Below, one piece after another: positions 20,691 to 30,549 of a DNA stretch of 30,945 nt. The translations under genes were made by a program, and so were the position numbers. The notes beneath the pieces were generated by a model, which made no database searches, had not been told where the DNA came from, and worked only from the letters and a program-made list of their open reading frames with translations. How positions within the stretch are numbered: position 1 is the first letter of the stretch; each line of letters opens with the position of its first letter. Source of the DNA: Candidatus Paceibacterota bacterium (lineage in GTDB: Bacteria > Verrucomicrobiota > Verrucomicrobiia > Limisphaerales > UBA8199); contig DAOTCE010000050.1 in assembly GCA_035452965.1 (NCBI GenBank), positions 1-30,945 on the forward strand. The letters are read 5' to 3'.

Positions 20691-22856
20691 ATGAACCGCT
20701 TCTGCCATCTGGCGCTGGTGTGGTGGGTGGCGGCGTTGTTCGGGGGAACGGTGACGCTGCAGGCCGCGCTGCAATTCGATGTCTTCCTGGGCTACGACGG
20801 CATCGTGCCGCAGGCGAGCTGGTTCCCGGTGGTATGCGAGGTCAAGAATGACGGGCCGACGTTCATGGGGACGGTCGAGGTAGAGGCGGAGTATGTCAAC
20901 CGCGGCCAGGGCCGCCGGGCGGTGGTGGAGCTGCCGACCGGGACCCTGAAGCGATTTGTGATCCCAGTGTTCTCGGCCGCTGCCAGTTCCGGCGTCTGGA
21001 ACGTACGGTTGCTGGATGAACGAGGCAAGGTGCGGGCCGAGCAGACGGCGTTGCGGGCAAGGCGATCAACCACATCCACCACGCCGTTGCTCGGCGCACT
21101 GGTGCGGACGCCGGCGGGACTGCCGGTGCTCCGGCCGATTCTGCCCCAGGACCAGAGTCTGCAACCGGCGGTAGCACGGTTGTTGCCGGGAATATTCCCT
21201 GACAACCCCCTTGTGCTGGAGGGATTGGATGCCCTCTACCTGAACTCTGAGGCGGCGCTGGACCTCAAGGCAGGCCAGGCAAAGGCGGTGCTGGCCTGGC
21301 TGCATGGCGGCGGGCACCTGATCGTGGGGGTGGAACAAGTTTCCGACATAACCGCGACACCCTGGCTGCGGGGCGTGCTGCCCTGCGAACTGCATGACAT
21401 ACAGCCGGTGCAGGATCATTCGGGGCTTCAAGCGTGGCTGCGCAGCGGAAACTGGCCGGCGAAGTTTGCCGGTTCGCTCCGGGGTCAGTCGGGGTCATCC
21501 ACGCGAGGTGGCGCCGCGCCCGGCGCAGGGGTGAACACAGCGCATCCGTTCAGCAATCTGCCGGACGATCCGGCGTTTGAACTGGCCAGCGTGCAAGCGG
21601 CGACGGGGCAACTGCGCGATGGTCAAGTGCTGGTGGCTGCGGGAGACAAGCCGCTGATTGTCACGGCAACGCGCGGTTGTGGGCGAGTGACGCTGCTGCT
21701 GTTCAGCCCGGAGCGCGAGCCTTTCCGATCCTGGAAAAACCTGCCCACACTCTGGGCTCGGCTCGCGGAAGTGCCGGGGGCGTGGTACGTCTCCGCCGAT
21801 TACCGTCACCCGGGCGGCTGGAGCAGCGATGGGATATTCGGGGCGATGATTGACACGCGGCAGGTGCACAAGCTGCCGGTGACCTGGCTGCTGCTGCTGT
21901 TGCTGGTGTATCTGGTCGTCATTGGCCCGCTCGACCGGTATTGGTTGAAACGCATCGGCCGGCCGATGCTGACCTGGATCACCTTCCCGTGCTACGTGGT
22001 GCTCTTTTCCCTGCTGATTTACTTCATCGGCTACAAACTCCGCGCCGGCGAGTCGGAGTGGAACGAGTTGCACGTGGTGGATGTGCTGTCCAGGGGCGAG
22101 CGGGCGGAGCTCCGTGGGCGGACCTACGCGTCGGTGTATTCGCCGTCCAACCAAAGGTATTGGCTGGAAAGCCGGCAGGAGTTTTCGGCCCTGCGGGCAG
22201 AGTTTGCGGGACAGTGGAACCCGGGCCAGTCCGGCGACAAGGCGACCTTCATCCAGGCAGGCGATGGCGCGGTTAGAGGGGAGATTTTCGTGCCGGTCTG
22301 GACAAGCCAGCTCTTCGTGAACGACTGGTGGGAGCCGGCCCCCGTGCCGCTCGAGGCGGCCGTTACCCGACAGGGCGCGGGATGGGAAGTGAAGGTCGAG
22401 AACCACACCGAGGGCAGCCTGACGAACGTGCACATTGTCATCGAGGACCACATCATGCCGCTCGGGGAAATCCCAGCGCAAAAAAACAAAACGTTCAAGA
22501 TACAGCCGCAGCAGGGTAAATCCCTGGCGGAGTTCGTCGGCCAGCAAGGAGCGGCTTTTCAAAGCGCGGTGTCAGCGCGGCAAAGAACGTTCGGGAGCCG
22601 TGGCAGCGAGCACATTGACGACCTGGCCAACGGCACGATGGCGGCATCCTTCCTGTCACAGATGAGCCGCACCTCGGACTCGATGCGCCACTTCATCACG
22701 CCGCCTGGGTTGGATTTGTCGCCGTTGGCGGAGCGCGGCAACGCGGTGCTGCTGGCATGGGCGGCCGATTACGCGCCGGTCAAGCCGATGCGCCAGTTTA
22801 CGCCCCGACGCACCCTCCGCAACACCCTCTGGCGGGTATCGCTGCCGGTTAACTAA
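20691..22856 (+). CDS. Secreted or membrane-anchored protein of an ABC-2 export operon
   Basis: 721 residues from ATG 20691, unrecognised at the family level. This start is chosen because it gives a good signal peptide (MNRFCHLALVWWVAALFGGTVTLQA, cleavage after QA likely) with GGGAA just upstream; frames to 20649 or 20589 would bury it. Residues about 27-130 look like an Ig-like beta domain (FDVFLGYDGIVPQASWFPVVCEVKN). Residues about 140-380 resemble the glutamine-amidotransferase-like part found in such proteins (LDALYLNS, VLAWLHGGGHLIVGV, GCGRVTLLLFSPE). Two membrane spans lie near 395-415 and 430-452, followed by a beta-rich soluble part. It lies 23 bases before the ATPase gene. The layout is reminiscent of GldG-like partners of ABC-2 exporters. 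Confidence 0.78.
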   Translation: MNRFCHLALVWWVAALFGGTVTLQAALQFDVFLGYDGIVPQASWFPVVCEVKNDGPTFMGTVEVEAEYVNRGQGRRAVVELPTGTLKRFVIPVFSAAASSGVWNVRLLDERGKVRAEQTALRARRSTTSTTPLLGALVRTPAGLPVLRPILPQDQSLQPAVARLLPGIFPDNPLVLEGLDALYLNSEAALDLKAGQAKAVLAWLHGGGHLIVGVEQVSDITATPWLRGVLPCELHDIQPVQDHSGLQAWLRSGNWPAKFAGSLRGQSGSSTRGGAAPGAGVNTAHPFSNLPDDPAFELASVQAATGQLRDGQVLVAAGDKPLIVTATRGCGRVTLLLFSPEREPFRSWKNLPTLWARLAEVPGAWYVSADYRHPGGWSSDGIFGAMIDTRQVHKLPVTWLLLLLLVYLVVIGPLDRYWLKRIGRPMLTWITFPCYVVLFSLLIYFIGYKLRAGESEWNELHVVDVLSRGERAELRGRTYASVYSPSNQRYWLESRQEFSALRAEFAGQWNPGQSGDKATFIQAGDGAVRGEIFVPVWTSQLFVNDWWEPAPVPLEAAVTRQGAGWEVKVENHTEGSLTNVHIVIEDHIMPLGEIPAQKNKTFKIQPQQGKSLAEFVGQQGAAFQSAVSARQRTFGSRGSEHIDDLANGTMAASFLSQMSRTSDSMRHFITPPGLDLSPLAERGNAVLLAWAADYAPVKPMRQFTPRRTLRNTLWRVSLPVN

Positions 22857-22879
22857 GTCCTGGGGCAAACGTCTTTACT

Positions 22880-23833
22880 ATGAACGATTCCGCACCACCC
22901 ATTCCGGCTGTTCAAACGATCGGCCTCACGAGGCTTTACGGAAATATTACCGCCGTGGACCGGCTGGACCTGACGGTGAACAAAGGCGACCTGTTCGGCT
23001 TCATCGGGTCGAACGGTGCGGGCAAAACCACCACACTGCGCATCCTGGCCACGTTCCTGGCGCCCTCGGCCGGCACCGCGAAGATTCTCGGCCGCGATGT
23101 GGTGGCTGAGGCGGACGCGGTGCGGCATGTGATCGGCTACATGCCGGACTTCTTCGGCGTGTACAAGGACATGGAAGTGACGGAGTACCTGGATTTCTTC
23201 GGGGCTTGCTACAAAATCCCCACAGCGCAGCGGGAGAAGACGGTGAACGACGTGCTGGAGCTGGTGGGGCTGACGGAGAAGAAAGGGGCGCTTATCGGCG
23301 CGCTGAGCCGGGGCATGCAGCAGCGGCTGGGGCTGGCACGGGTGCTGATCCACGACCCGCAGTTGCTGCTGCTGGACGAGCCCGCCAGCGGCCTCGATCC
23401 GCGGGCGCGCATCGAGATGATGGCCATCCTGCAGGAGCTGCAGCGCCTGGGCAAAACCATTATCATCTCCTCGCACATCCTGAGCGAGCTGCAAACCTTG
23501 TGCAACCGCGTGGCCATTATTGAGAAGGGCCGGCTGATCTACAGCGGCGCGGTGCAGGGCGTGCGGGACCAGATGTCGCAGGGGCGGGTCGTGTGGGTGC
23601 GCGTTTCCAGCGACCAGGCGCAGGCCATCGAGCTGCTCAAGGCGCGCCAGGAGATCGCCGAAGTGGCGGCGGCGGATGGAGAGATCAAGGTGACGCTGGC
23701 CAGCCCGGAGGTCGAACACAGCATTGTGGCGGACATCCTGGTGCGCGGCGGGGCGAAACTGGTCGAATTGCGCGAGGACGAAATCGGCCTGGAGGAGGTG
23801 TTTATGCGCGTGACGCGCGGGGAGACGCAGTGA
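22880..23833 (+). CDS. ABC-2-type transporter ATPase (NatA/CcmA/GldA-like)
   Basis: 317 residues. Walker A GSNGAGKTT is at 43-51, signature LSRGM at 141-145, Walker B LLLLDEP at 161-167 (Asp165, Glu166), D-loop SGLDP just after, and the H-loop His in IIISSHILSEL. The C-terminal 90 residues form the extra domain seen in NatA/DrrA-type ATPases (VRVSSDQAQAIELL, EDEIGLEEVFMRVTRG). It is the only ATPase in the operon, between the secreted protein and four permeases, so it probably powers all of them. The substrate is unknown. Confidence 0.93.
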   Translation: MNDSAPPIPAVQTIGLTRLYGNITAVDRLDLTVNKGDLFGFIGSNGAGKTTTLRILATFLAPSAGTAKILGRDVVAEADAVRHVIGYMPDFFGVYKDMEVTEYLDFFGACYKIPTAQREKTVNDVLELVGLTEKKGALIGALSRGMQQRLGLARVLIHDPQLLLLDEPASGLDPRARIEMMAILQELQRLGKTIIISSHILSELQTLCNRVAIIEKGRLIYSGAVQGVRDQMSQGRVVWVRVSSDQAQAIELLKARQEIAEVAAADGEIKVTLASPEVEHSIVADILVRGGAKLVELREDEIGLEEVFMRVTRGETQ

Positions 23834-23873
23834 GCGATGATCATTTCGCTGCTCCTTCACTCCGTTCCTCCCG

Positions 23874-25559
23874 ATGACCTTTCTGCCCATTCTCGAGCGC
23901 GAATTGCGCGTGCGGGCGCGTAGCCGGGCCGCTTACTGGACTCGCTTTGCGGTGGCGCTGGCGGGGATGTTGGTCTGTGTGCCCCAGTTGATGTCGCCGT
24001 GGCCATTCAGCGCTTCGGCGAACATCGGACGGGGCCTGCTCGATGCCGTCGTGAGCGCTGCTTTCCTGGTCGGTTGCGCCTCTTGCCTTCTCACGGCCGA
24101 TATCCTCAGCTCGGAACGTCGGCAAGGAACGCTGGGCTTATTGTTGCTGACTCGAGTTGGTGTTTTCGATGTGCTGATGGGGAAGCTGGGCTCAGCTGGC
24201 TTAACCAGCCTGTGTGCGCTGGTGGCGCTGCTGCCGATGCTGATGCTGCCGGTAATCGCTGGAGGCGTGACCGGTGGCGAGGCATTCCGCAAAGGGTTGG
24301 TGCTGCTCGATGCGCTGTTTGTGGCACTGGCTGCGGGGTTGTGGGCTTCGGCACGCGGTCACGAATGGCGGAAGACCGCACGGAACGCGTTGATCGTGGT
24401 GGCAGCCGTCGTCCTGGTGCCCTGTTCGGTGGGGGTGCTGTGCGGAAAGTTCGGCGCGGCAGGAGCCGACATCGCATTGCTGAGCCCACTCTGGACCCTG
24501 GTTGTTGCCGGAGATGGAATGTACAAAGTGGCTGCAGCGAACTACTGGATTTCGCTGCTGCTGGTTCACGCGACAGGGTGGGCGCTGCTGGCCGGCGCGG
24601 TCTTTCGGCTGCGGCGCGGATGGCGGGAAGACAGGGGCGAAACATCGGGGACCGCGCCAGCCACGATCGCCCAGCGTGAGACGACAGCCGCCAGATCTTC
24701 GCACTGCCCCCTGGATGACAGCACAAATCCCATCGTCTGGCTGCTTGGACGCCAACGCGGCTTGAAAGCCATCCTCTGGGCAGGGGCGATCGTGGGTTTT
24801 TCGACCAGCGGAGTAGCTCTGGTTATGGTTCGTCTCGCAGGCGTAAGGTTCTATGAGGGCACGGCACGGCCATTGATACTGGGGATGGCGCTAATCGGCA
24901 GCGCTTTGTTCGCCTGGGCGGCCAGCCGTTTCTTCGTCGCGGCACGGGGGACGGGGGCACTCGAATTGCTGCTGACCACGCCTCTCGGCGCCAGGCAGAT
25001 TGTCTCGAAGCAATGGGAAGTATTGCGGCGCGCGCTCCTCTGGCCCCTGGTGGCCATGATCGCGCCAACCATCCTTAATCTGGGATTCTTCTTAGTTCAG
25101 CAAGCCGGAGTTGTTGGCCCACTCCCCTCGTTCTGGCTGCAATACACGGGTTCGGTGCTGATCGGCTGTATGCACATCGTCCTTCAGGTCTGGGCGCTTT
25201 GCTGGCTGGGAATGTGGTTCGGTCTCAGGACGGGCAGCCAGGCCCGGGCGATTGTTTGGACGGTGATCTTGGCTAACGCCATCCCACACTTGATCACCGT
25301 TGTGGGCTGGATGCTAATCGCCGCGTTGAACGGTTCGTTCTACAGCGGGAATTCACTTTCTTTCACGATTCTGCTGTGGTTGCTGCACATCCTGAACCCG
25401 CTGCTTTATCTCGGGCTGATTCGATTTGCCCGGCGCCGGCTGTTGGGCGAGCTGGCGACAACTGAAATGCCGGGGTTCAACTTGCTCGAATCCATCTCTG
25501 CCACAGCACGAGGCGCCGCCTCGGCCTGGCGCAAGGCAAGGCACTGGACGCCCTCATGA
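23874..25559 (+). CDS. ABC-2-type permease, first of four tandem paralogues
   Basis: 561 residues, about 12 hydrophobic segments. Begins MTFLPILERELRVRARSR, the same opening as the next three genes. A signature segment TADILSSERRQGTLGLLLLT lies at about 74-93 and a second version, ARGTGALELLLTTPLGARQI, at about 357-376, each followed by a membrane span. This suggests an internal duplication of an ABC-2 half-unit. A soluble loop of about 45 residues (250-290) separates the halves. It starts 40 bases after the ATPase and overlaps the next permease by ATGA. Confidence 0.9.
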   Translation: MTFLPILERELRVRARSRAAYWTRFAVALAGMLVCVPQLMSPWPFSASANIGRGLLDAVVSAAFLVGCASCLLTADILSSERRQGTLGLLLLTRVGVFDVLMGKLGSAGLTSLCALVALLPMLMLPVIAGGVTGGEAFRKGLVLLDALFVALAAGLWASARGHEWRKTARNALIVVAAVVLVPCSVGVLCGKFGAAGADIALLSPLWTLVVAGDGMYKVAAANYWISLLLVHATGWALLAGAVFRLRRGWREDRGETSGTAPATIAQRETTAARSSHCPLDDSTNPIVWLLGRQRGLKAILWAGAIVGFSTSGVALVMVRLAGVRFYEGTARPLILGMALIGSALFAWAASRFFVAARGTGALELLLTTPLGARQIVSKQWEVLRRALLWPLVAMIAPTILNLGFFLVQQAGVVGPLPSFWLQYTGSVLIGCMHIVLQVWALCWLGMWFGLRTGSQARAIVWTVILANAIPHLITVVGWMLIAALNGSFYSGNSLSFTILLWLLHILNPLLYLGLIRFARRRLLGELATTEMPGFNLLESISATARGAASAWRKARHWTPS

Positions 25560-27139
25560 CGGTCCTGCCTGTAATTGCGCGCGAGTTGCGCGTCTCGGCG
25601 CGGCAGCCCTTCACTTACTCCCTGCGGGTGCTGGGGGTGGTCGTGCTGCTGCTGGCGGGCGTGTTGTTTGGCTTGCGGTTTGGGTACGCGCCCACGGTCG
25701 GGCGCCCGTTATTCTCGGCGCTCCACGTCACGCTCTTTGCCGCGATCTGGGTGCTGGTGCCGATGCTCACGGCGGACTGTATCAGCCGGGAACGGCGCGA
25801 AGGCACGTTGGGACTGCTCTTCCTGACGCCGCTGAAAGGGGCTGACATTGTCCTGGCCAAAGGACTGGCGCACGGATTGCGGGCAGTGACCCTGGGGCTG
25901 GCGGTGGTGCCGGTGCTGGCCATCCCGTTTCTGATGGGCGGGGTGAGTTGGGCCGAGGCGGCGCTGTCCGTGATCGTGAACGCCGGCGCGATGTGCCTGG
26001 CCCTGGCGGCCGGACTGCTGGCTTCGGCGTGGAACAAAACCTGGTCGCGGGCACTGGTCGGGGCGGCGCTGCTGGCGTCCGCCTTCTTGCTGCTCCAGGT
26101 TACCGGAGTGGGTTGGCTGCGGATCCAAACCTTCAGGCCCGGATTCCCGCTGTTCGAGTTCAATTGGGACCATGTGCTCGCGCTTGGCTTGGGGCTTGTC
26201 GCAAACACCGCCGACCCCTGGGCCAACTCACCCGGATGGATGGCATCCACCAGCCAATCCCTCCGAATCCTAGGACAAACCGCCGCCTGCTCTTTGTTGG
26301 TCTTGTTCTTCGCAGTGCTGGCGGCGGGGGCCTGGATCCGGCGCTCCTGGCGGGAGGAACCGACCCCTCGCTGGCTGGTTTGGCTGGAGCGGATATTCTG
26401 CACGCCGATGCTGTGGCTGACGTTCTTTCACCATTGGATGCACCGGAAACTGGAGTGTAATCCCATCGGCTGGCTGGAGCAGCGGACCTGGAGCGGACGG
26501 TTGGTGACCTGGGGCTGGGTAGCCGTGTTGATCTCGGTTTACAGCACGATTTTGACCGACCGGCACTTCTTCTGGGTGACCAACGCCATACAGGAGATGA
26601 TGGCCTGGCTGCTGGCCGGGAGCATTGGCGCCAGCGCGGCGGGGAGCTTCCGGCGCGAGCGGGAAACCGGCCTGCTGGAACTGTTGCTGGTTTCGCCATT
26701 GAGCGAAAGGCAGATCATCTCAGGGCGGCTCCGCGGCCTGTGGAGTCAGTTCCTGCCGGCCGCCGGGTTGCTCCTGGCCGTCTGGCTGTATACCTCCAGC
26801 TTCCAGCCGAACCGCCGCGGCGCGGGAGTGCTGTTGTTCTATGCAGTGACATTTCTGAACGTGCCGGTTTTCGGGCTGTACTACTCCTTGCGCTGCCGCA
26901 ATTTCCTCACCGCGCTCCTCTTCACAATCGGTGCAGGGATGTTCCTGCCACTTGGGCTGGCGGAACTGATCACCTTCCTGCGCCACGCTTATGCGAGCCC
27001 GGCCTCCGCTTATTCGCCAGGACTGCACGCCTCGGTGCTGGCCGCCGCCTGCCAGGTTCTCCTGGCGGGGACTTGCTGGTGGTGGCTCTACCGCCGGCTT
27101 AAGCAAAGGGCTTTCCCTCTGGAGCGAACACCGGGATAG
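25556..27139 (+). CDS. ABC-2-type permease, second of four tandem paralogues
   Basis: 527 residues, multiple membrane spans. Opens MTVLPVIARELRVSARQPFT. The first signature is TADCISRERREGTLGLLFLT near 79-98, the second RRERETGLLELLLVSPLSER near 365-385. It starts in a four-base ATGA overlap with the preceding permease, so the two are translationally coupled. Compared with its neighbours the halves are joined by a longer segment with an amphipathic WRREEP-like stretch and a second run of aromatic residues (WLTFFHHWMHRKLECNPIGWLE). Function as a pore subunit with the shared ATPase is inferred. Confidence 0.9.
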   Translation: MTVLPVIARELRVSARQPFTYSLRVLGVVVLLLAGVLFGLRFGYAPTVGRPLFSALHVTLFAAIWVLVPMLTADCISRERREGTLGLLFLTPLKGADIVLAKGLAHGLRAVTLGLAVVPVLAIPFLMGGVSWAEAALSVIVNAGAMCLALAAGLLASAWNKTWSRALVGAALLASAFLLLQVTGVGWLRIQTFRPGFPLFEFNWDHVLALGLGLVANTADPWANSPGWMASTSQSLRILGQTAACSLLVLFFAVLAAGAWIRRSWREEPTPRWLVWLERIFCTPMLWLTFFHHWMHRKLECNPIGWLEQRTWSGRLVTWGWVAVLISVYSTILTDRHFFWVTNAIQEMMAWLLAGSIGASAAGSFRRERETGLLELLLVSPLSERQIISGRLRGLWSQFLPAAGLLLAVWLYTSSFQPNRRGAGVLLFYAVTFLNVPVFGLYYSLRCRNFLTALLFTIGAGMFLPLGLAELITFLRHAYASPASAYSPGLHASVLAAACQVLLAGTCWWWLYRRLKQRAFPLERTPG

Positions 27140-27177
27140 TAGGGCAGCCAAATGAGCCCATTCGACACAACACGTCC

Positions 27178-28812
27178 ATGACCTGGCTGCCCATCGTCGC
27201 ACGAGAATTGCGAGTCGCCTCGCGACGGCCCGGCACCTACCGGGTGCGCTGGGGCGCGGGGCTGGGCCTCATTCTGGTTGCCGCGTGGTTCTTCCTGAGG
27301 AACCAGCACCTGCCGGCGGAGCACATCGCCATGGGCCTGTTCCTGATACTGACGGGTGGCGCGGTGTTGTGCTGCCTCCTGAGCGGCGTGTGGTTCACGG
27401 CCGACTGTCTGAGCGAAGAGAAGCGCGAAGGGACGCTCGGCCTGCTGTTTCTGACGGACCTGAAAGGCTACGACGTAGTGCTGGGCAAACTCGCGGCCAC
27501 TTCACTGGGCGCTCTATACGCCGTGCTGGCGGCGGTGCCGATCCTGGCCCTGCCGCTCCTGTTGGGTGGCGTCACGGGGGGCGAATTCGCGCGCATGGCC
27601 CTGGTGGCGATTAACACCCTCTTCTTCTCCCTCACGCTCGGGCTATGCGTGTCGGCCCTGAGTCGCTCCCAGCGCAGCGCCATGACCAGGACGCTATTGC
27701 TCGTTCTCCTCTTTGCAGCCGTCCTGCCAGCGTGCGGGGCGTGCCTTACACTTTCTGGCGCGACGCCAAAAACTGGCAGGAGCTGGCTCATGGCAAGCCC
27801 CTTCTACACCCAGTACCACGCGCTGGACCAACAGTTCTCGGCCTCGCCGGGAGACTTCTGGTGGTCGGTGGCGGTCATTCACGGGCTGGGTTGGACGTGC
27901 TTGCTCTTGGCAAGTGGGATTGTGCCTCACACGTGGCAGGACCGGCCGGCCGGAGCGCGCGCGCTGCGTTGGCGCGAACGCTGGCGGACGTGGACTTACG
28001 GCAACCAGACGGACCGCGCCCTCTTCCGTGAACGATTGATGGACCGGAGCGCCTGCTTCTGGCTGACAGCGCGAGCGAGATGGAAGCCGGCATCGGTTTG
28101 GGCCGTGCTCGGAGTAGTAGCCTGCGGGTGGGGCTGGGGCCTGGCCAAATGGCACCGCCACTGGCTGGACGAAAGCACCCTTATCCTGACCGGTTTGCTG
28201 TTGAATTACCTCCTCAAGGTGTGGTTCGCGCTGGAAGCGGGGCGGCAATTGAGCGACGACCGCAAAGCAGGCGCATTGGAGCTGTTGCTATCCACACCGC
28301 TGACGGTGAAGGAGATTCTGCACGGCCACTTGCTGGCGTTGCGCCGCCAGTTTCAATGGCCCGTGACAGTCGTGCTGCTGGTGTGCTTTCTTTTCATGAT
28401 CCTTGGCGCGCTCGATGCCAATTTGCGGCCTGACACGGAGCACCCTGCTCTGTGGATCCTGCTCTGGGCAGCCGGCATGGTTATCCTGGTCGCCGACCTG
28501 GCCGGTCTTTACTGGCTTGGCATGTGGCGCGGGCTCACGGCAAAGGGTCCGATCCACGCCGCCGGGGTGAACATGGCGTGCATCCTCTTGTTGCCGTGGG
28601 GCATTGCCCTGATAGCGATAGTGCCACCATCCCTTGGCGGGTTGGGCGGAGTGGAGACGCGGAACGAAAAGTACGTGCTGGGCCTGTGGGTTGGCTTGTG
28701 CCTGGCCGTGGATCTGGGTTTCGGCCTGTGGGCCCGGCGCAAGTTGCACGCCGAGTTCCGCCGGGCCGCCGCCCGCGGATACGAGCCGCGCCCGAAATTC
28801 TGGAAACGCTAG
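27178..28812 (+). CDS. ABC-2-type permease, third of four tandem paralogues
   Basis: 544 residues. Opens MTWLPIVARELRVASRRPGT. The first signature, TADCLSEEKREGTLGLLFLT, then DLKGYDVVLGKL, is nearly identical in the fourth paralogue, so genes three and four are the closest pair. The second signature is DDRKAGALELLLSTPLTVKE in the C-terminal half, followed by LALRRQFQWPV. About 12 hydrophobic segments. It starts 38 bases after the second permease and ends 11 bases before the fourth. Confidence 0.9.
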   Translation: MTWLPIVARELRVASRRPGTYRVRWGAGLGLILVAAWFFLRNQHLPAEHIAMGLFLILTGGAVLCCLLSGVWFTADCLSEEKREGTLGLLFLTDLKGYDVVLGKLAATSLGALYAVLAAVPILALPLLLGGVTGGEFARMALVAINTLFFSLTLGLCVSALSRSQRSAMTRTLLLVLLFAAVLPACGACLTLSGATPKTGRSWLMASPFYTQYHALDQQFSASPGDFWWSVAVIHGLGWTCLLLASGIVPHTWQDRPAGARALRWRERWRTWTYGNQTDRALFRERLMDRSACFWLTARARWKPASVWAVLGVVACGWGWGLAKWHRHWLDESTLILTGLLLNYLLKVWFALEAGRQLSDDRKAGALELLLSTPLTVKEILHGHLLALRRQFQWPVTVVLLVCFLFMILGALDANLRPDTEHPALWILLWAAGMVILVADLAGLYWLGMWRGLTAKGPIHAAGVNMACILLLPWGIALIAIVPPSLGGLGGVETRNEKYVLGLWVGLCLAVDLGFGLWARRKLHAEFRRAAARGYEPRPKFWKR

Positions 28813-28823
28813 CTGGCCTGGCC

Positions 28824-30416
28824 ATGACTTTCCTCCCCATCGTGGACCGGGAACTGCGCGTGGCAGCGCGGCGCCGGATCACCTATCGCATCCGCACCTG
28901 GGCGGCTATCATTGCGCTGGTGGTGGGGTTCTTCGCATTCTTCCCTGCGGTGCTGGCGGGGGCTTACGGCAGCACCGGCAAGTCGCTCTACACCGCGCTG
29001 ACCAATTCCGTGTTCGGCCTGTGCCTGCTGGCCGGGGTCTTGTTCACCGCCGACTGCCTGAGTGAGGAAAAGCGCGAGAGCACATTGGGGCTTCTGTTCC
29101 TTACCGATCTGCGGGGCTACGATGTCGTGCTGGGGAAGTTCATGGCCATGTCGCTCAACGCCTTTTACGGGCTGCTGGCCATTCTGCCCATCACCGGGCT
29201 CTCGCTGCTGTTGGGCGGGTTGACCGGTGGGGAGTTTTGGCGGACAACCCTGGCACTGGTAAACGTGCTCTTCGTCTCCCTGGCCGCCGGGATATGCGTC
29301 TCGGCGTTCGGACGCGAGTCACAACGGGTAATGGGCGCCACGTTGGGATTGGTGATCCTGCTGGCCGCCGGCCCCTCCCTGGCCGCCCTCATTGGACGCG
29401 CCCTGCGTCTGCCGCTGCAATGGGAATGTTGGGCGTGGATTAGCCCTTACCAGGCCTTTTCGAACGCCCTCGAGCCGGATTACCTGAGACAGCCCGGGAT
29501 GTTCTGGCGGGCATTGGCCGTCTCGCACGGGGTCGGATGGCTTCTGCTGGCGCTGGCCAGCACGGTGTTGCCGCATCGCTGGGAAGAACGGGCGGCAGCA
29601 GGCGGAGCCGGCGGACTGCTGCGCCGGTGGGCGCAGCCGACCAGGAGCGGGATTGGCGCGCGGGCGAAAGCACGCCAGGAATTGCTGCCGGTCAATCCCG
29701 TGCTTTGGCTGCTGAGCAGCGGCCCGGACCTGCGCCGGCTCGCCTGGATCATCGTATGCGCATGGGGTGTGGTAGTCCTGGCGACCACCTTGTTCGCGCC
29801 CAACGAAGGGGGCGTGTTCGCCCTGGGCATGTACGGCGTGCGACCCTTCGGATTTCTGCTCAAGTGGCTGCTTGCCCTCCAGGCCTGCCGCTTCTTCGTC
29901 GAGGCCCGGCGCAACGGTACCCTCGAGACGTTGCTCTGCACCCCGGTGACGAGCCGGGACATCATACGCGGCCAGGTCCTTGCCTTGCGGCGGGACTTTC
30001 AGCGGCCCGTCATCATCTTTCTCGTACTGCTCTTCGTCCCGGCGGTGGTTCGCCTGCTGGCAGTGGGTAGCTCGGGTTCCTCGGAACTGGGAATGGCGGC
30101 CCTTGGGTTGGGTTTGGGCGGCATCTACAGCCTGCGGATGCTGGCCGATTGCTATGCCCTCGGCGCCTTCGGCATGTGGCTGGCGCTGACCGTCAAGAAG
30201 CCCGGGCTGGCGCCCGGTTTCACCATCTTGTTCGTGCTGCTCCTCCCCTCGGCGCTCTGCTGGCTGGATATTTTCGCCGACATTGTCTTCATCCTGTGGG
30301 GCGTCACCAAACTCAAGCAGTCCGACCTTCGCTCCCTTCTGGCACAACAATATCAGCCAGTAACCGATGATATCAGGCCCCGCTCCCAGCCGCCATCCCC
30401 CCCGGAAGCCGCTTAA
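28824..30416 (+). CDS. ABC-2-type permease, fourth of four tandem paralogues
   Basis: 530 residues from ATG 28824. The open frame extends upstream into the previous gene, but ATG 28824 restores the shared opening MTFLPIVDRELRVAARRR. First signature TADCLSEEKRESTLGLLFLT, then DLRGYDVVLGKF; second signature EARRNGTLETLLCTPVTSRD, then LALRRDFQRPV. About 12 hydrophobic segments and a short charged C-terminal tail. It closes the operon of one ATPase and four permeases. Near-identity of its first signature to that of the third gene suggests a recent duplication. Confidence 0.9.
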   Translation: MTFLPIVDRELRVAARRRITYRIRTWAAIIALVVGFFAFFPAVLAGAYGSTGKSLYTALTNSVFGLCLLAGVLFTADCLSEEKRESTLGLLFLTDLRGYDVVLGKFMAMSLNAFYGLLAILPITGLSLLLGGLTGGEFWRTTLALVNVLFVSLAAGICVSAFGRESQRVMGATLGLVILLAAGPSLAALIGRALRLPLQWECWAWISPYQAFSNALEPDYLRQPGMFWRALAVSHGVGWLLLALASTVLPHRWEERAAAGGAGGLLRRWAQPTRSGIGARAKARQELLPVNPVLWLLSSGPDLRRLAWIIVCAWGVVVLATTLFAPNEGGVFALGMYGVRPFGFLLKWLLALQACRFFVEARRNGTLETLLCTPVTSRDIIRGQVLALRRDFQRPVIIFLVLLFVPAVVRLLAVGSSGSSELGMAALGLGLGGIYSLRMLADCYALGAFGMWLALTVKKPGLAPGFTILFVLLLPSALCWLDIFADIVFILWGVTKLKQSDLRSLLAQQYQPVTDDIRPRSQPPSPPEAA

Positions 30417-30457
30417 GTCCTCCAACCTCAGTTACTTAGGCGGCTCACCTGGGAACC

Positions 30458-30490
30458 ACACCGTATCCTCACCGTATCCTCACCGTCTCC
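30458..30490. repeat. Short direct repeats CACCGTATCCT
   Basis: Two exact copies of CACCGTATCCT stand head to tail, followed by the variant CACCGTCTCCA, and a further ACACCGT a few bases on. They lie between the last permease and the small zinc-ribbon gene. Possible binding-site array or slippage product; no function can be shown. Confidence 0.6.
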
Positions 30491-30549
30491 ACACCGTGGA
30501 TACAGCCTTGACACCTTCGGGGGAAACCCTTCAGAAACCACTGTAATTC

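Noticed and set aside
21495..22562. 355-residue minus-strand frame opposite the secreted protein
   Set aside because: No motifs, typical antisense composition, and it would break the ABC-2 operon.
30453..30500. CRISPR array
   Set aside because: Repeats are only 11 bases, adjacent without spacers, and no cas gene is in the window.
30458..30506. Possible relation between the CACCGTATCC repeats and the 52-bp palindrome arms
   Set aside because: Only short words such as ACACCGT and GGATAC are shared, which is not enough to claim a common element.
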